Origin: Circinella umbellata
Taxonomy: Eukaryota > Mucoromycota > Mucoromycetes > Mucorales > Lichtheimiaceae
Direction: 5' to 3'
Assembly: GCA_025093555.1 (NCBI GenBank)
Contig: JAIWNF010000036.1
Span: forward strand, 124,001 to 188,000
DNA length: 64,000 nucleotides
Shown here in pieces: positions 37,372 to 48,603 of this stretch. The notes below the pieces were generated by a model. That model searched no databases. It was not told the DNA's origin and worked only from the letters and a program-made list of their open reading frames with translations. The position numbers and the translations under genes were made by a program. Numbering within the stretch: the stretch's first letter is position 1; every line of letters starts with the position of its first letter.

Positions 37372-38365
37372 ATAAATAAGTGTAGTGATGGCGGTTTCAA
37401 TAAACCTTAGTGTTATTAATAATTTTTGGCATCAATTTTAGGGCAATTTCTATCTTACCTTTTATATTCTCACGCGCGCATTGGCTGCTGATGCTTTGGA
37501 TCCACGACCCTTTTCACAAACCGTAGCCAACGTTTTGCATATTGTACTCAACTATATCTATATCCTTTTGCTGATTCTTCAATTTATTCTTGCATTGGGT
37601 AATCGACCTCAAGGTTCCAAATGGGCTTATACTGGAAGCATGATCTTTTTCGCAGTTCTTATGGCCTACATGATTTTTGCTACTATATGGATCACTGTGG
37701 TTGGTGTGCAATCTGCCGTTGATGGCTCTGACGGTTCATTCTTGGGCATGTTGAGCGACAGTATGTTCCGTAACATTGCTATTTCATTACTTTCAACTTA
37801 CGTCATGTATTTCGTTTCTTCATTCTTGTTCTTGGACCCTTGGCATATGTTCACCAGTTTTATTCAATATATTTTCCTATCGCCCAGTTATACCAATGTA
37901 TTGAACATTTATGCTTTCTGTAATACTCACGACGTATCATGGGGTACAAAGGGCGACACTAAGGTGGCTACCGATTTGGGTGTTGTCAAGGCAAGTAAAG
38001 ATGATTCTGGAGATCATTCAGCAGAAGTTGAAGTACCTACGGATCAAAAGGATATCAATGATGCTTATGAAGCTGCATGTTTGGAACTGCAACGAAAACC
38101 AGAAGTGGAAGAATCACATCGCGATGCACAAACAAAGCAAGAAGATTATTATCGTGCTTTCCGTACCCGCATTGTTACATCATGGATCATTAGTAACTTG
38201 GCATTGATTGCTGTCATTACAGAAACAGCATTTAATGGTATGGGTGATTTTGAAGAACGAAGTATGATTTATCTTGGTTTTGTGCTTTGGTCAGTCGCAT
38301 TACTTTCAATTGTTCGTTTCTGTGGTTCTTGTTTATATCTGGTATTCAGGATCTTCACAGGCTAA
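35020..38365 (+). CDS. Chitin synthase (class I/II type), EC 2.4.1.16
   Basis: Nine exons, 35020-35362, 35460-35576, 35666-35769, 35880-35981, 36067-36213, 36281-36563, 36645-36922, 37018-37275 and 37442-38365, are all phase-consistent and give 851 aa. This is an integral plasma-membrane enzyme that polymerises UDP-GlcNAc into cell-wall chitin. The N-terminus is a proline-rich disordered tail ([20 protein letters not shown]) with R/K at [10 protein letters not shown]. The catalytic core shows [99 protein letters not shown] (catalytic EDR) and [16 protein letters not shown] (QRRRW product-chain motif). Several C-terminal membrane helices follow ([20 protein letters not shown] and others). The core with a short N-terminus and no myosin motor fits the class I-III group. 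Intron 8 has a long TA repeat. Confidence 0.95.
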
Positions 38366-39755
38366 AAGAGTCTATTACTCTATCCTGTATTGAAGAATTT
38401 GATTTCTTTTGTTGTATTTATACATTATACATACATATTTATATATATATATATTAACATTCCTTTTTTTTTCCCTTTATTTTATCTTCCCCCTCTTATC
38501 CCTTTTTTTTATTCTATATGAAAAAAAAAAAACTCCCATACTTCTTGCACATATATACATTTACTTTTTACTTGTAATGAACTCCCTCCCCTTTTAACAT
38601 TTCTTCAAACTTTCTGTCTCTCTCTCTCTCTTAACTATAACCTTTCACTAACTCGTAAAATATTACACAACTATAACCCATAACAACAATTTCACTATTT
38701 GTATACAATTTGATTTAAAATGAAATAAAAAAATTGAACATTTATTTTCTTGTATAAAAAAACAAGCAAAACTTTTTTTTTTTTTCGCTCTTGAATGTTT
38801 GGTATCACTAGGTCTTCTCAAGTTCGCAAATAGATTTTTCGGTTTTCCGAGAAGAGGAAAAGGTTAGAAAAATATTCGTCTGACAGGAATTGTTGCTTTC
38901 CCTTAAAGAAAAAAAAAATTAGCCTTTTTCCTTTTCCGGAAAAACTTAAAAAAAAATATTGGCAACTTTTGATGAGGATCTAACTGTTCATTTGTGGCGC
39001 TTTCGCACGAGAAATTAAGTAAATATTTATTTTAGGAAAGTACTATTTTTTACATCAGCCAAAATCAAAGATGGGGTCATGATGAAGAAGCATAATGAGC
39101 CATATTTTCAATTTCAACACAGAAAGAATAGTATAACATTATTGCCAAGCCTTGTATCCACCTGGGTCTGGTATCGCAACCATTTTAATAATTTTTTTCT
39201 TTGTATAATGGCATGATTCGACAAAATAAGAAAATATTTGTTGAGCCTATATGGTTGTGTGCCTGTTTACATGGTATGTATCACAACTCTATGTGGTCAT
39301 TTTTTACGTTCTTTAAAAGGAAATTGGTTACTTCTTAAACGGATGTCACCCGAGTCATTGTTGTCAAATTTGTAAAATAAATTTATCCTGACAAGTTTTT
39401 GGTATGAGAGATCGTAGTTGTTGATACTATTTTAATCGTTGCAGCCACGGTTAAATAACCAAATGTCTGACAATTTTGTACACAGTACCGTTAGATTCTG
39501 TTGTTTTATTTAACGTCTCAAACTGATCACGGCGTCTTTGGGGAGGAACATATTTGTTTTGTAAAGTAGAATACACTAGAGTAGTAGAATTTTGTTTTAA
39601 TGTACAGCGGGATATATCCCTTTATTAGCAATGGTGTAATAACAAATAATCAAGTTATTTTGCATAATAACCGAAATTAATTTCTCAACTCACCTTTTGT
39701 AGATTATTTTACTTTTACATTTGGATGTACCAGTTTTATTACAGGTTGTAGACAA
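38366..39755. other. Intergenic region, no gene seen
   Basis: The chitin synthase 3' flank begins with T/C-rich low-complexity sequence (38450-38650, including a TCTCTCTC tract), followed by AT-rich sequence without protein-like frames. Confidence 0.5.
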
Positions 39756-41692
39756 TTGATAGCACACACCAGCACATTCAATTTTACAATATTCATATCA
39801 CGTTGTGTAGCATTAGAAAGACTTGAACTTAATGTCGTTATCAGCGATCTTGTGACCAAACCGGGTCTACCAAAAGCTATCACTTATATGCCTTCTTTAA
39901 AAACACTTATTTTCCAAATGACATATCTTCATGCCAACATATCTAGAGAACTTATAGGAAGATCAGTTGAGGATCAGGATGCAGTACTTGATGATATACA
40001 GTACTACTTGCCCTAGGTAATCCAGATGTCTCAAAAAAGAAATGTAAAATCGAAACATTAATATTTGGAAACACTTGCAACAATAGATGTTTACTTGGTT
40101 TGCGTCAACGTGGATATCCATTGACAACAAATATATATTAATATGCAACATCAAGAATTGCTTCTTTGAAAAATTTACATTTTCATCATGACGATTATTT
40201 TAAAGCCGACGTAATAAATCCCTCTAGGTATAGATATATATCCCTCCCGGAAGCTGCCATGGGTCTAACTATCATTACGTGTTTTGGGTATAGCCATTTG
40301 GAACGTTTATATTTACCATCGGCGAAATATAACACGTCGTATCTATCAAACAATTGGTATAAAATGACTATACCGACTATTGATCCAAGTAACGTGGATT
40401 TTCTATTTTCTTCTTTAGATAATACAGAAGAAGGAGGATTAAGAAAATTAGTCATTCATTGCCATGTAAACAAAGAATTTACTGGAGAGGACACAATCGT
40501 TTACAGATAGTTACTTGACATATACAAAAAAAAAGCTTTACGTACGTACAGAATACGTAGAAAAACCTGATTGCTTGATATTTCTTAAGCTGTAAGAGTG
40601 TTGTTACTACCTTTTATTATGCTGTATCTATGCATATCATTAATATTATAAATATATATAGGTCCCTTGTTTATTATCAGTAGTAGTGTGTAATTAAACA
40701 CTATATTATCCATAAAAATAAAAATAAAAAAACTACCAAAAAACATGATATTAGATACAGCTTTACTGTTTTTGCTTTCGTAGACCGGTATTACAGGAAT
40801 GTAGATGTATTTGTAAATGGAGATGGGTTTCTGTATGAAAGAGCATTTTCCACTGTCTGTATATAATGTTGATTATGTTCTTGGCGTACAAAATCGATTA
40901 AGCAGATGCTTCTTCTGGTAGCGGTTGGCTGTTCTCAAAATGTTTTCAAGTTTTCCTATTCGATAAATAACTTTCTACTATCTATAAACTATTATATTCC
41001 AATTATAATGTTATCAATGATTATGAGTATATGTCCCTTTAACAGACAATGGTACTGATCTTCTAGGATGTTTATCACTTAAGAAGTTCCAGCTATCGGC
41101 TGGTACAGCCATAAGAACATGTTTTATCAATTAGGTTGGATCTTCTAAGCTTGAATCTTTTACTCTGGAAAAAAAAAAAAGCAACTACGTTTGTATTACC
41201 ATACCATGGATGGTGTAATGAACACCGTTGTCCTTTTTCTTTCTCCCTCCTGTATACATCGACAGCACTTTATTTTTGGTCCACGGGATTTTTACATGAT
41301 TTCACAGGATTTTACAGGATTTTACAGTGTTTACAACACCGACAGCATTTTATTTTTGATCCACAAGATGCACAGGATTTTTAAAGGATTTCACAGGATT
41401 TCACAGGATTTCACGGATTTTTTTTATGGTGATTTTATCTTCAAACAATTTCTACTTTTAATTTTTTCTCTCAAAAGTGCAAGACGGTGAGATTTTGTTA
41501 TGTATTACACCAAAATGTTACTTGGGTAAGAGAAACATTTTCAATGTTGAATACACTACCTACAATACAGTACAATTACCTATCAAAATATATACAACAG
41601 ATAATAATAAAATTATGAGTATCTCGGCCAGGTATTGTTTTTCTTTTACGTATGTACAAGATATGTATTTACTTTTTACAACGGATATGTAG
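39756..41692 (+). pseudogene. Decayed leucine-rich, F-box-protein-like gene
   Basis: Protein-like text in three blocks. Block 1 (39756-40005) reads CVALERLELNVVISDLVTKP and ITYMPSLKTLIFQMTYLH, typical of leucine-rich repeats. After a frame change near 40000 block 2 continues with ALGNPDVSKKKCKIETLIFG and LLGLRQRGYPL, hits a TAA near 40139, and goes on in the same frame with SRIASLKNLHFHHDDYFKAD, HLERLYLPSAKYNTSYLSNN and EEGGLRKLVIHCHV to a stop at 40508. Block 3 (41477-41640) reads MQDGEILLCITPKCYLGKRN then IFNVEYTTYNTVQLPIK. This matches the style of the LRR tails of fungal F-box proteins, a family often expanded in Mucoromycota, but no F-box itself was found. The breaks suggest a pseudogene; a poorly assembled intact gene is the alternative. 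Confidence 0.35.
41255..41425 (+). repeat. Local duplication with short tandem GGATTTCACA repeats
   Basis: A segment beginning CGACAGCACTTTATTTTTGG (about 41260) recurs with changes at about 41340 (CGACAGCATTTTATTTTTGA). Both copies run into tandem runs of GGATTTTACA or GGATTTCACA, best seen at 41385-41420. This is slippage-type low-complexity DNA inside the F-box-like remnant. Confidence 0.6.
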
Positions 41693-42801
41693 GGTTTTCG
41701 ATGTCAGGGCTTTTTGCAATAAAGTAAAATTGACAACTGATACAACTTAAAATACTAGTTTGGTATTTGTAGTGCTACATTGCCAACCTTGATATTGAAT
41801 ATTCCGATATCAAAAAACATTGTTATATCTGTAGTAGCAACTTTATTATAGGGAAATGTCCTCAAAACGTGGTAAAAATAAATAAATAAAGTTAATATTG
41901 TGATATATACGTACGTACGTACGTATGATCAGGTGAATGATCAGAAATGAGACGTTGATTGTAAGAAATCTCATAACTCACTACGTAATTATGTAGCCTT
42001 TCTTTTTAATTTTTTTTTCACGTATTCTTAATAGTGTTCGCTTTACTGGACCATTATTAATCAAATAACTGACGAACAAAAATTATATAATTTACATTAT
42101 TATACGTATAAATAAGGTACAACTAATAAGGCCATGTCATCATAGCGAGCGTAGTATTATCAATGATTACTTTTCTGCTAAATTTAATAATATTAAACCT
42201 TAACGAAGAGTGGATAAGATGAAATATTATGAACGGTTCGAACTAGCAAATGTAATATAGACACCATTATTGTTATCAGCTACATATTAACTTGTTTATT
42301 ATTGGTTATGTATCGTCAACTTTTATGATACGTACTTCTTTTACACATTACTTATCGGGGAATCTTACATGTCCATATATTCATGTATATGGTGGTGATA
42401 TAGAATGCTCAAACTAACATGTATTAGTAAGAATTACGTATATATATATATATAATTTCAATACTTACAGAAAACTTAAAGTCATCTTTATCAAAAATAT
42501 TATACCGATGATAACACTTTAATGCCACGTAAGTAATTAGCACCTTTATTTTTATAATAAATATTGTATGATAGCTACTACGTTCTCGGCCCAGTCTTTT
42601 ACATATATATAAAGTAATATTAATATAAATTTAAACCTATACTAGTTATAAATACATATTAAACTACTACTAGATTAGAATAAGAAGAAAACGAATTCCA
42701 AAAAAAAAAAAAAAAACTATTAAACGATGAATATATAATATATCGATTTGAACTAAAAAAAATAACATCAGCCAAAGAACATATATATGTAATAACAAAA
42801 C

Positions 42802-42833
<32 letters not shown>

Positions 42834-43155
42834 CAAACGATGAGATTTTAATAAAAACCATATTCATGGACTATTATTATCACTATGTCTGATTATCCGC
42901 ATTGATTAAAATTTCCTTCTTTTAACAATAAAAAAAAATGAAGTTTAATTTTTATAATGAAACTGTTGGTTGGAGAGGTATATTATTATCATTATTATTA
43001 CTCCTGTCAATGATGGATGAATTATTAGTAAAATTAAAAAAAGAAAAGGAATATATAAAGTTCCTTGTAATGTAAAAAACAAAAACAAAAAAAAAATATG
43101 ATAAAGAAAAATTGGTATACTATATTTATCAAAAATAAGAGTAATTTTTTTTTTT
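41693..43155. other. Intergenic with microsatellites, no gene seen
   Basis: Contains a TACG tandem stretch (about 41907-41926), TA repeats (about 42440-42452), an A-run (about 42700-42716) and a CAG/AGC triplet run of about nine units (about 42806-42832). On the minus strand the triplet run would encode poly-leucine, but no real gene context surrounds it. Confidence 0.5.
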
Positions 43156-44550
43156 TTATGCAGCAGATTCAACATGAATCTCGAACCGGCCTTTTTTGAT
43201 AACCTTGCGTTGAGGGGTTGATAAGGACGGAACTACCGTTTTTGGAAGTAGTTGTTGTTGTTGTTGTTGTGGTAACGGGGGTTGTGGTGGTCTTGATAGA
43301 GACGGAATATTATTCTTATTTTCTTCTCGCTCTACTATTGATTTTGTTGAAGTTGTGGTTGCTGTGGTAACAGTTGAATCGTGTGTTACTGCCGTTGTTG
43401 TTTTCCAAAATGCATCGTCCCAAATGGTAGGTTGCTTATTTATGTAAGACAATCCACTACCATCTTCAATCAGACTGGCATTATCATCTCTCTGATGATG
43501 TTGCTGATTATGTATTATGGAAGAATTATTATTGTCATCAAAAAGCCATGGTGTAGTATGGGTTGTTGTTTGCTCATCAGTATTACTATCGTTATTATTT
43601 TCATGATGGTTGTCGTCTTCATCCAGAATCTTTATACCGACCAAATCAGCAAATTCTTTTGTAGTGAGATCTTCTGAATGAGCGGTAATATTAGAAGAAG
43701 AAATGTAAGAAACATGAGAATAATGACGGACATGGGTTGCAGCTGTGGATTTACTACGTCTATGTAAAGGACCGAGCTGTTGATTTTGATTATTAAAAGA
43801 AGGATTACATTGAAGACTAGTTGTATGTTTATGCCTTTGTCTGTTATGACGGTTTTGATGATGATTGACAAGAATTCCTGGTGGGACATTATCATCTTGC
43901 CAACATACAACACGTGGTGTATTAGTACCACTTATATTACTACTATTATAATTAGAAACAGGAGGTAATGGAGGGGATGATAGTATTGGGTCTGTTATGG
44001 TAGTGGAAGGGGTGAGAGGATTATTACTATTTGCTGATATTAATTCATCATCATTCGATCGTTGTGCTGGTAATGAAGAAGGTGGAGCCGAAGCGGGTTT
44101 TCTTGATAAATCCAATTTATTACTGGAAAGGGTTTGTTTACGATATCGATAACGTTCGAACAAAGCATCATTTGCAAAAGAGCTGGTACTTCGTCTTCTA
44201 CGAGAGTCAAAACTGGGTTGATCATCACCGCAAAAACTTTGAAAAAAAGCACTAATAGATGACCTTCTACTATGATGATAACCTGCTGGAGCTGTGGATG
44301 ATGATGTTGACCATGGAAATAAAAAAGATTTCTTAAATTTCTTTGAGAATTTTGATTTTTCGTTGGAATAAAAATCTTCTTCTATTTCCTCTTCTTCGTC
44401 TTGGTCTATTATAAATTCTTGTTTGTTATGATTGGTATCGTCATTAACACCATACGTTATTGAAGATGATCTTGAATGAGGACATTTTTTGCTATCTTTT
44501 TTGTAAGTATTTCGTTTTACGGATGATAAAGTTGCAAAGGCTATTGTCAT
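43156..44550 (-). CDS. Serine/asparagine-rich disordered protein with C-terminal KKGRFEIHVE motif
   Basis: A single frame. I place the start at the ATG at 44550 (464 aa, MTIAFATLSSVKRNTYKKDS); an in-frame ATG at 44613 would add 21 residues of unlikely leader. The protein is mostly disordered: an acidic stretch (DQDEEEEIEEDF), then basic/aromatic KFSKKFKKSFLFPW, RS-type clusters (SRRSSISAFFQSF, DSRRRRSTSSFANDALFERY, LHRRSKS), N/H/Q/T runs, a TTKEFADLVGIKILDEDD block, PTIWDDAFWK, and a poly-Q tract. It ends PQRKVIKKGRFEIHVESAA. The RRSSIS and RRSKS sites look like basophilic kinase targets. The final GRFEI fits an RFx[VI] docking pattern known from WNK/SPAK-type kinase interactions, but a functional link is inference. 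I do not recognise the family. Confidence 0.55.
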   Translation of the reverse strand: MTIAFATLSSVKRNTYKKDSKKCPHSRSSSITYGVNDDTNHNKQEFIIDQDEEEEIEEDFYSNEKSKFSKKFKKSFLFPWSTSSSTAPAGYHHSRRSSISAFFQSFCGDDQPSFDSRRRRSTSSFANDALFERYRYRKQTLSSNKLDLSRKPASAPPSSLPAQRSNDDELISANSNNPLTPSTTITDPILSSPPLPPVSNYNSSNISGTNTPRVVCWQDDNVPPGILVNHHQNRHNRQRHKHTTSLQCNPSFNNQNQQLGPLHRRSKSTAATHVRHYSHVSYISSSNITAHSEDLTTKEFADLVGIKILDEDDNHHENNNDSNTDEQTTTHTTPWLFDDNNNSSIIHNQQHHQRDDNASLIEDGSGLSYINKQPTIWDDAFWKTTTAVTHDSTVTTATTTSTKSIVEREENKNNIPSLSRPPQPPLPQQQQQQLLPKTVVPSLSTPQRKVIKKGRFEIHVESAA

Positions 44551-45301
44551 CGGAAGTATATTATTGCCCGTATTTTGAAAGAAATATTTATCAAAGTTTA
44601 GAAAAAGAAACAAATTAGTAAGAAAGAAAGCAAAAGATAATTTCCAGGGTTTGTATCTTTAGGAGAAGAAAGAAAGAAAGAAAGAGAGAGGAAGAGAGAG
44701 AGGGAAAGAGAGATAAGTATATGTATTTATATATATATATATATATATATGTTTTATATGTATATGTATGTATGTATGCGTGTGTATGTGTCTGTTTTGT
44801 TTGAGTTGTGTGAGATGCTTAATGTTTGTAATAAGTGAATGTTTTTGGGGGTTGAAAAGGAAAGATAAAGATGACTGGAAGAAGAGATTGAAAAAAAAGG
44901 GGTGTTAAAATAAAATAAAAAGTATATAATTTATTCTTTTTTTATTTTTATTTTTTTTTGGGGGGGGGATGGAGAAGAAAGAAGAAGAAAAGAAAGATTT
45001 AACTTATTGATTTGTTAAAGAGGAGAGGTAAATAGGAAAAGGGGGTGATTTTGTTGTTTTTTTTTGTTCAAGTAAAGTTAAGGACCATGTTTCCCCTCAC
45101 TTTCTTTGCTTTCCTTTTCAGGTACGTTTTTCGCTTTGAGATGAGCGGAATACAAAAACGGAAAATAATGCAACTATGAGTTTTTCGTGGTATGAAAAAT
45201 TATTATGGGTTAAGGAAAAGATAGAGTACGCGCGTTCACTGTTTTTTTTTTTTCTTTCCTTCTTTTCTTTTTTTCTATTTACCTGAAACAACTTATATAC
45301 A
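44551..45301. other. Intergenic region between divergent genes, microsatellite-rich
   Basis: A GA/GAAA purine tract (about 44660-44715), TA repeat (about 44728-44750), TGTA/TG-rich stretch (about 44755-44800), a T-run followed by about nine G (about 44951-44969), and a T/C-rich leader just before the PI31-like start. No coding sequence. Confidence 0.6.
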
Positions 45302-47143
45302 ATGAGTGAATCAAAACCCGTATTGGATCCTGCTTCCATTTTACATACAATCTCACAAATTACACCGAAAAAACTTGAATCTGCATATGATGCTCTTGCT
45401 GCAACGACTCATGCCATCATGTTGAGTGTTGGTTGTAAATTTGCAGGTCTAGGTGATGATGCAAGACAAGGTATGTTTTTTTTTGATATCTTATCTTTTT
45501 TTAATATATTCCTCTATCACTCTCAGCTTTACATATATAACTATTACCTTATATAAAATCTATCTTCCCTTCTTTTCTTCCTGCTCCCCTACCCCCTAAC
45601 TTGTATATTATTATTCGAAAAAAAAAAAGAAACTCAAGAAAATAAAGGCATTACATGAACCATTACCATCTTAAGAAAATTTCCATACACACTACTATAT
45701 TTATATACATGAAAAAAAAAACAATGATGATAATAATGATTTTAATCTTATATTTATATCGGTAATTTATATATTATCATAAAAAAAAAAAAGAGGGTGA
45801 TGGTACGATACGAGTATTACCTGAATCATGGAATCTACAAGGTCCTAGTTGTTATGCATTTCGATATAGTCATCCTCAATCAAGTATGACTTTTGTTATC
45901 AAGTCATTAAAACTTGGTAATCGATTTATTATTCATGGGATTGCTATTGAAGTAAGTATTAAATTATTTCTAACTTATTTATATATATATATATTTTATA
46001 CTATTATTTACATATATGTGGATTATTATGATTTGTGATAATAGGATAATAAGACGGTTACATTGGATATTGATGCATCTCATTTTACATCCACTTCATT
46101 CTTTCCTTATAATCCTCAAGATTCAAAGGAACCACTTGTGCATGGATTTATTTCAACAAGTCAATTTCAAGAATTTATTAATCTTTTTAAAATTAATATT
46201 TTACAAAGAATTATCCCTGGTCTTCAAAAACCAGGCTATGATGACAGTGCTTCTTCAGTGACAACTTCAAGGTAAAACAAGTTTATTATAATTTAAAATT
46301 AAACTTTTTATTTACTTAATAAAAATCTACTATTGATATGTAAATATATAGTACCGCAACACAACCAGCTTCTTCAAATCAACAATCACCTTCTTCATCA
46401 TCATCTCGTCCTCCACCATCGGCTCGACCACCTATATTTGATGATCCACTTTCTGCCGATGATACTTATTTGGAGTAAATATTACTTATAACATACATAC
46501 AAAAAAAAGAAGTATTTAGCATGAATCATTATCCCGGGTAAATTTTTTCCACTCCTTAAATAACATGATATAATTTTTGTTCTTTTTTTTTATAATTATT
46601 ATTATTTATAATAGTCGATTCAATGTGGGGCGGTCTGACCTGGAACCAATGGGTGGTGGTTTACGAATGCCAGGGTATGAAATAAATTACTTATTTTCTC
46701 TTTTCATATGTATATATATATATATATATAATCTCTTTTATCATATTAACAAATTTTATAGTAGTGGTGGTGGAATGTTTGTTGGACCAAATCATCCAAT
46801 GTTTGGACATCAAAGTCCAGATTCAGTAGGTTTACCACAGTAAGTTTTTTTTTTAAAAAAAAAAAACAATTAAGGGCCAATAAACAATAAAACTTATTGT
46901 TTGTTTTACTTTCTTTCTTTTCTTTTAACTTGTATTCTTTATTTAAAAAAAAATAGGGGTGCTGTACCCCCAGGGGCCAGATTTGATCCAATTGGACCAG
47001 TCATGCCGGGCGCTGGAAGAGGTGGACGTGGAAGAGGCAATGGAAGAGGAAGAGGAGGAGTAGGAAGATTTAGTGGTGAACCTGATAATGATGAATTGCC
47101 TCCACCTGTAGGTTTACATACTGAAAAAAGAGAAAGAATATGA
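45302..47143 (+). CDS. PI31-like proteasome regulator (PSMF1 family)
   Basis: Seven exons, 45302-45470, 45794-45951, 46045-46271, 46352-46474, 46615-46674, 46762-46839 and 46957-47143, are all phase-consistent and give 333 aa. The N-terminal half (LDPASILHTISQITPKKLES, GDGTIRVLPESWNLQGPSCY, FRYSHPQSSMTFVIKSLKLG, NRFIIHGIAIEDNKTVTLDI) matches the FP (Fbxo7/PI31) dimerisation domain. The C-terminal half is the proline/glycine-rich regulatory tail: VGRSDLEPMGGGLRMPG, GGGMFVGPNHPMFG and VPPGARFDPIGPVMPG, all PI31 hallmarks. PI31 binds the 20S proteasome core and acts in proteasome transport and assembly. Here the tail adds an RG-rich block (GRGGRGRGNGRGRGGVGRF) and ends KRERI, so the hydrophobic-tyrosine-x (HbYX) proteasome-docking end of animal PI31 is not seen. 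Confidence 0.9.
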
Positions 47144-48559
47144 ATAATATATAGATAGAGTAACTAATACATTTTATTGATGAAATATTTATGTATAGAA
47201 TTTTGATAATTACTTTATGTGATTATAGTAATAAAAATACAAAGAATATAATAATAGCAAGTTATTATTGTATGTCAAAATAAAGAAATCATGAATGAGT
47301 CCATAATTTCTTTTTATCATCATTACAATAATAAAAATATGTAATAATAAATATGATGTTTTCACAATTAATTTATGTCTTTATGTACCTCCTTCAATTG
47401 AATTAATATTATTGAAAAACAAAGAACAAATGACTATTATTATCAATATGTATAAGCTGGAATAATAACTCTGTCATTGAGCGTCATTTATTATCAATGT
47501 GTCAAATATACGTATAATTTCCATTTTACCGATAAAAAATGCAAACCTAATTTCAGATTTGGACCCCTTGTTTTATTTCTGCACTTGTTATATACATACA
47601 TAATATGTAAATAGTGATTGCATAAAAATAATATTTAATATTCATTTTGAACCTAGACACACAAACACATGTTATTATTATAGGTTCAATCCCCCATTCC
47701 CGAATCTTTTGCATTACTCCACCCCTTATTTTTTTTTAAACGTTTTAATTTTTCCATGCCCATTATTGTTCTTTCTTTTTTTATTTTATTGTTTATTATA
47801 TTATACTTTATATTGATTGATAAAATCAAAGACATGTTATTATTATTCTCTTTTACATATAATTTCTATACATATTACATACATAATTTGTATACATATT
47901 ATTTACTATTTATAATTTTAAAAAAAAACAAATAAAAAAAATTGTGATAAAAACATAACCTGTAAAAATTTAAATTCATTCTATATATACACAAAATGTT
48001 ATTTAAATACCTTAAAAAGTATGCACGTTATATCAACATATACAATAAATATTTTGTTTAATAGATGATTATAGTATTGCAGTTTTGACTGCACATGATA
48101 TAGTAGAATTCTAGTCCAAATATTTTATTATCACTGGCCATTTTTATTTGGCATTAGCAAAATTCCCCATAGTGCGCCTTTTAGAACCAAATGTATTTTT
48201 GATATATAGGCTGTCTTTTGCCTAATAGACTCCAATTATTTAATTATTGTCTATCATCTTTTTTTTTTTATGAGAAGCTCGACATAGAATTAAGAGATTT
48301 GGGAAATAAAAAGCAATACAGATATCGAAAAAAAAAAAAAGAAAACTTGAACAAGTAAGAGCTGTATTTTCAGAGTTACTACGAGACATTCGGTTACCAT
48401 AGAAATAGTTGCTAAACAACAAGAGTCGTACTTCTTTCCCATTTGTCGTTTCTTTCAAACTGACATGGTCTTCAAGAAGTTAGTTCATATAACTTTGATT
48501 TTAAAAAGGTTTATTTGGGAATTGAATTATTTCTCTCTTTGCAACAATCTGGTAGAAAG

Positions 48560-48603
<44 letters not shown>

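Noticed and set aside
41907..41926. TACG tandem repeats considered as a CRISPR-like or regulatory array
   Set aside because: A simple four-base microsatellite with no spacers; CRISPR is not expected in a fungal nuclear genome.
42670..42867. Frame with poly-leucine on the minus strand from the CAG triplet run
   Set aside because: Produced by the microsatellite; no neighbouring conserved protein sequence.
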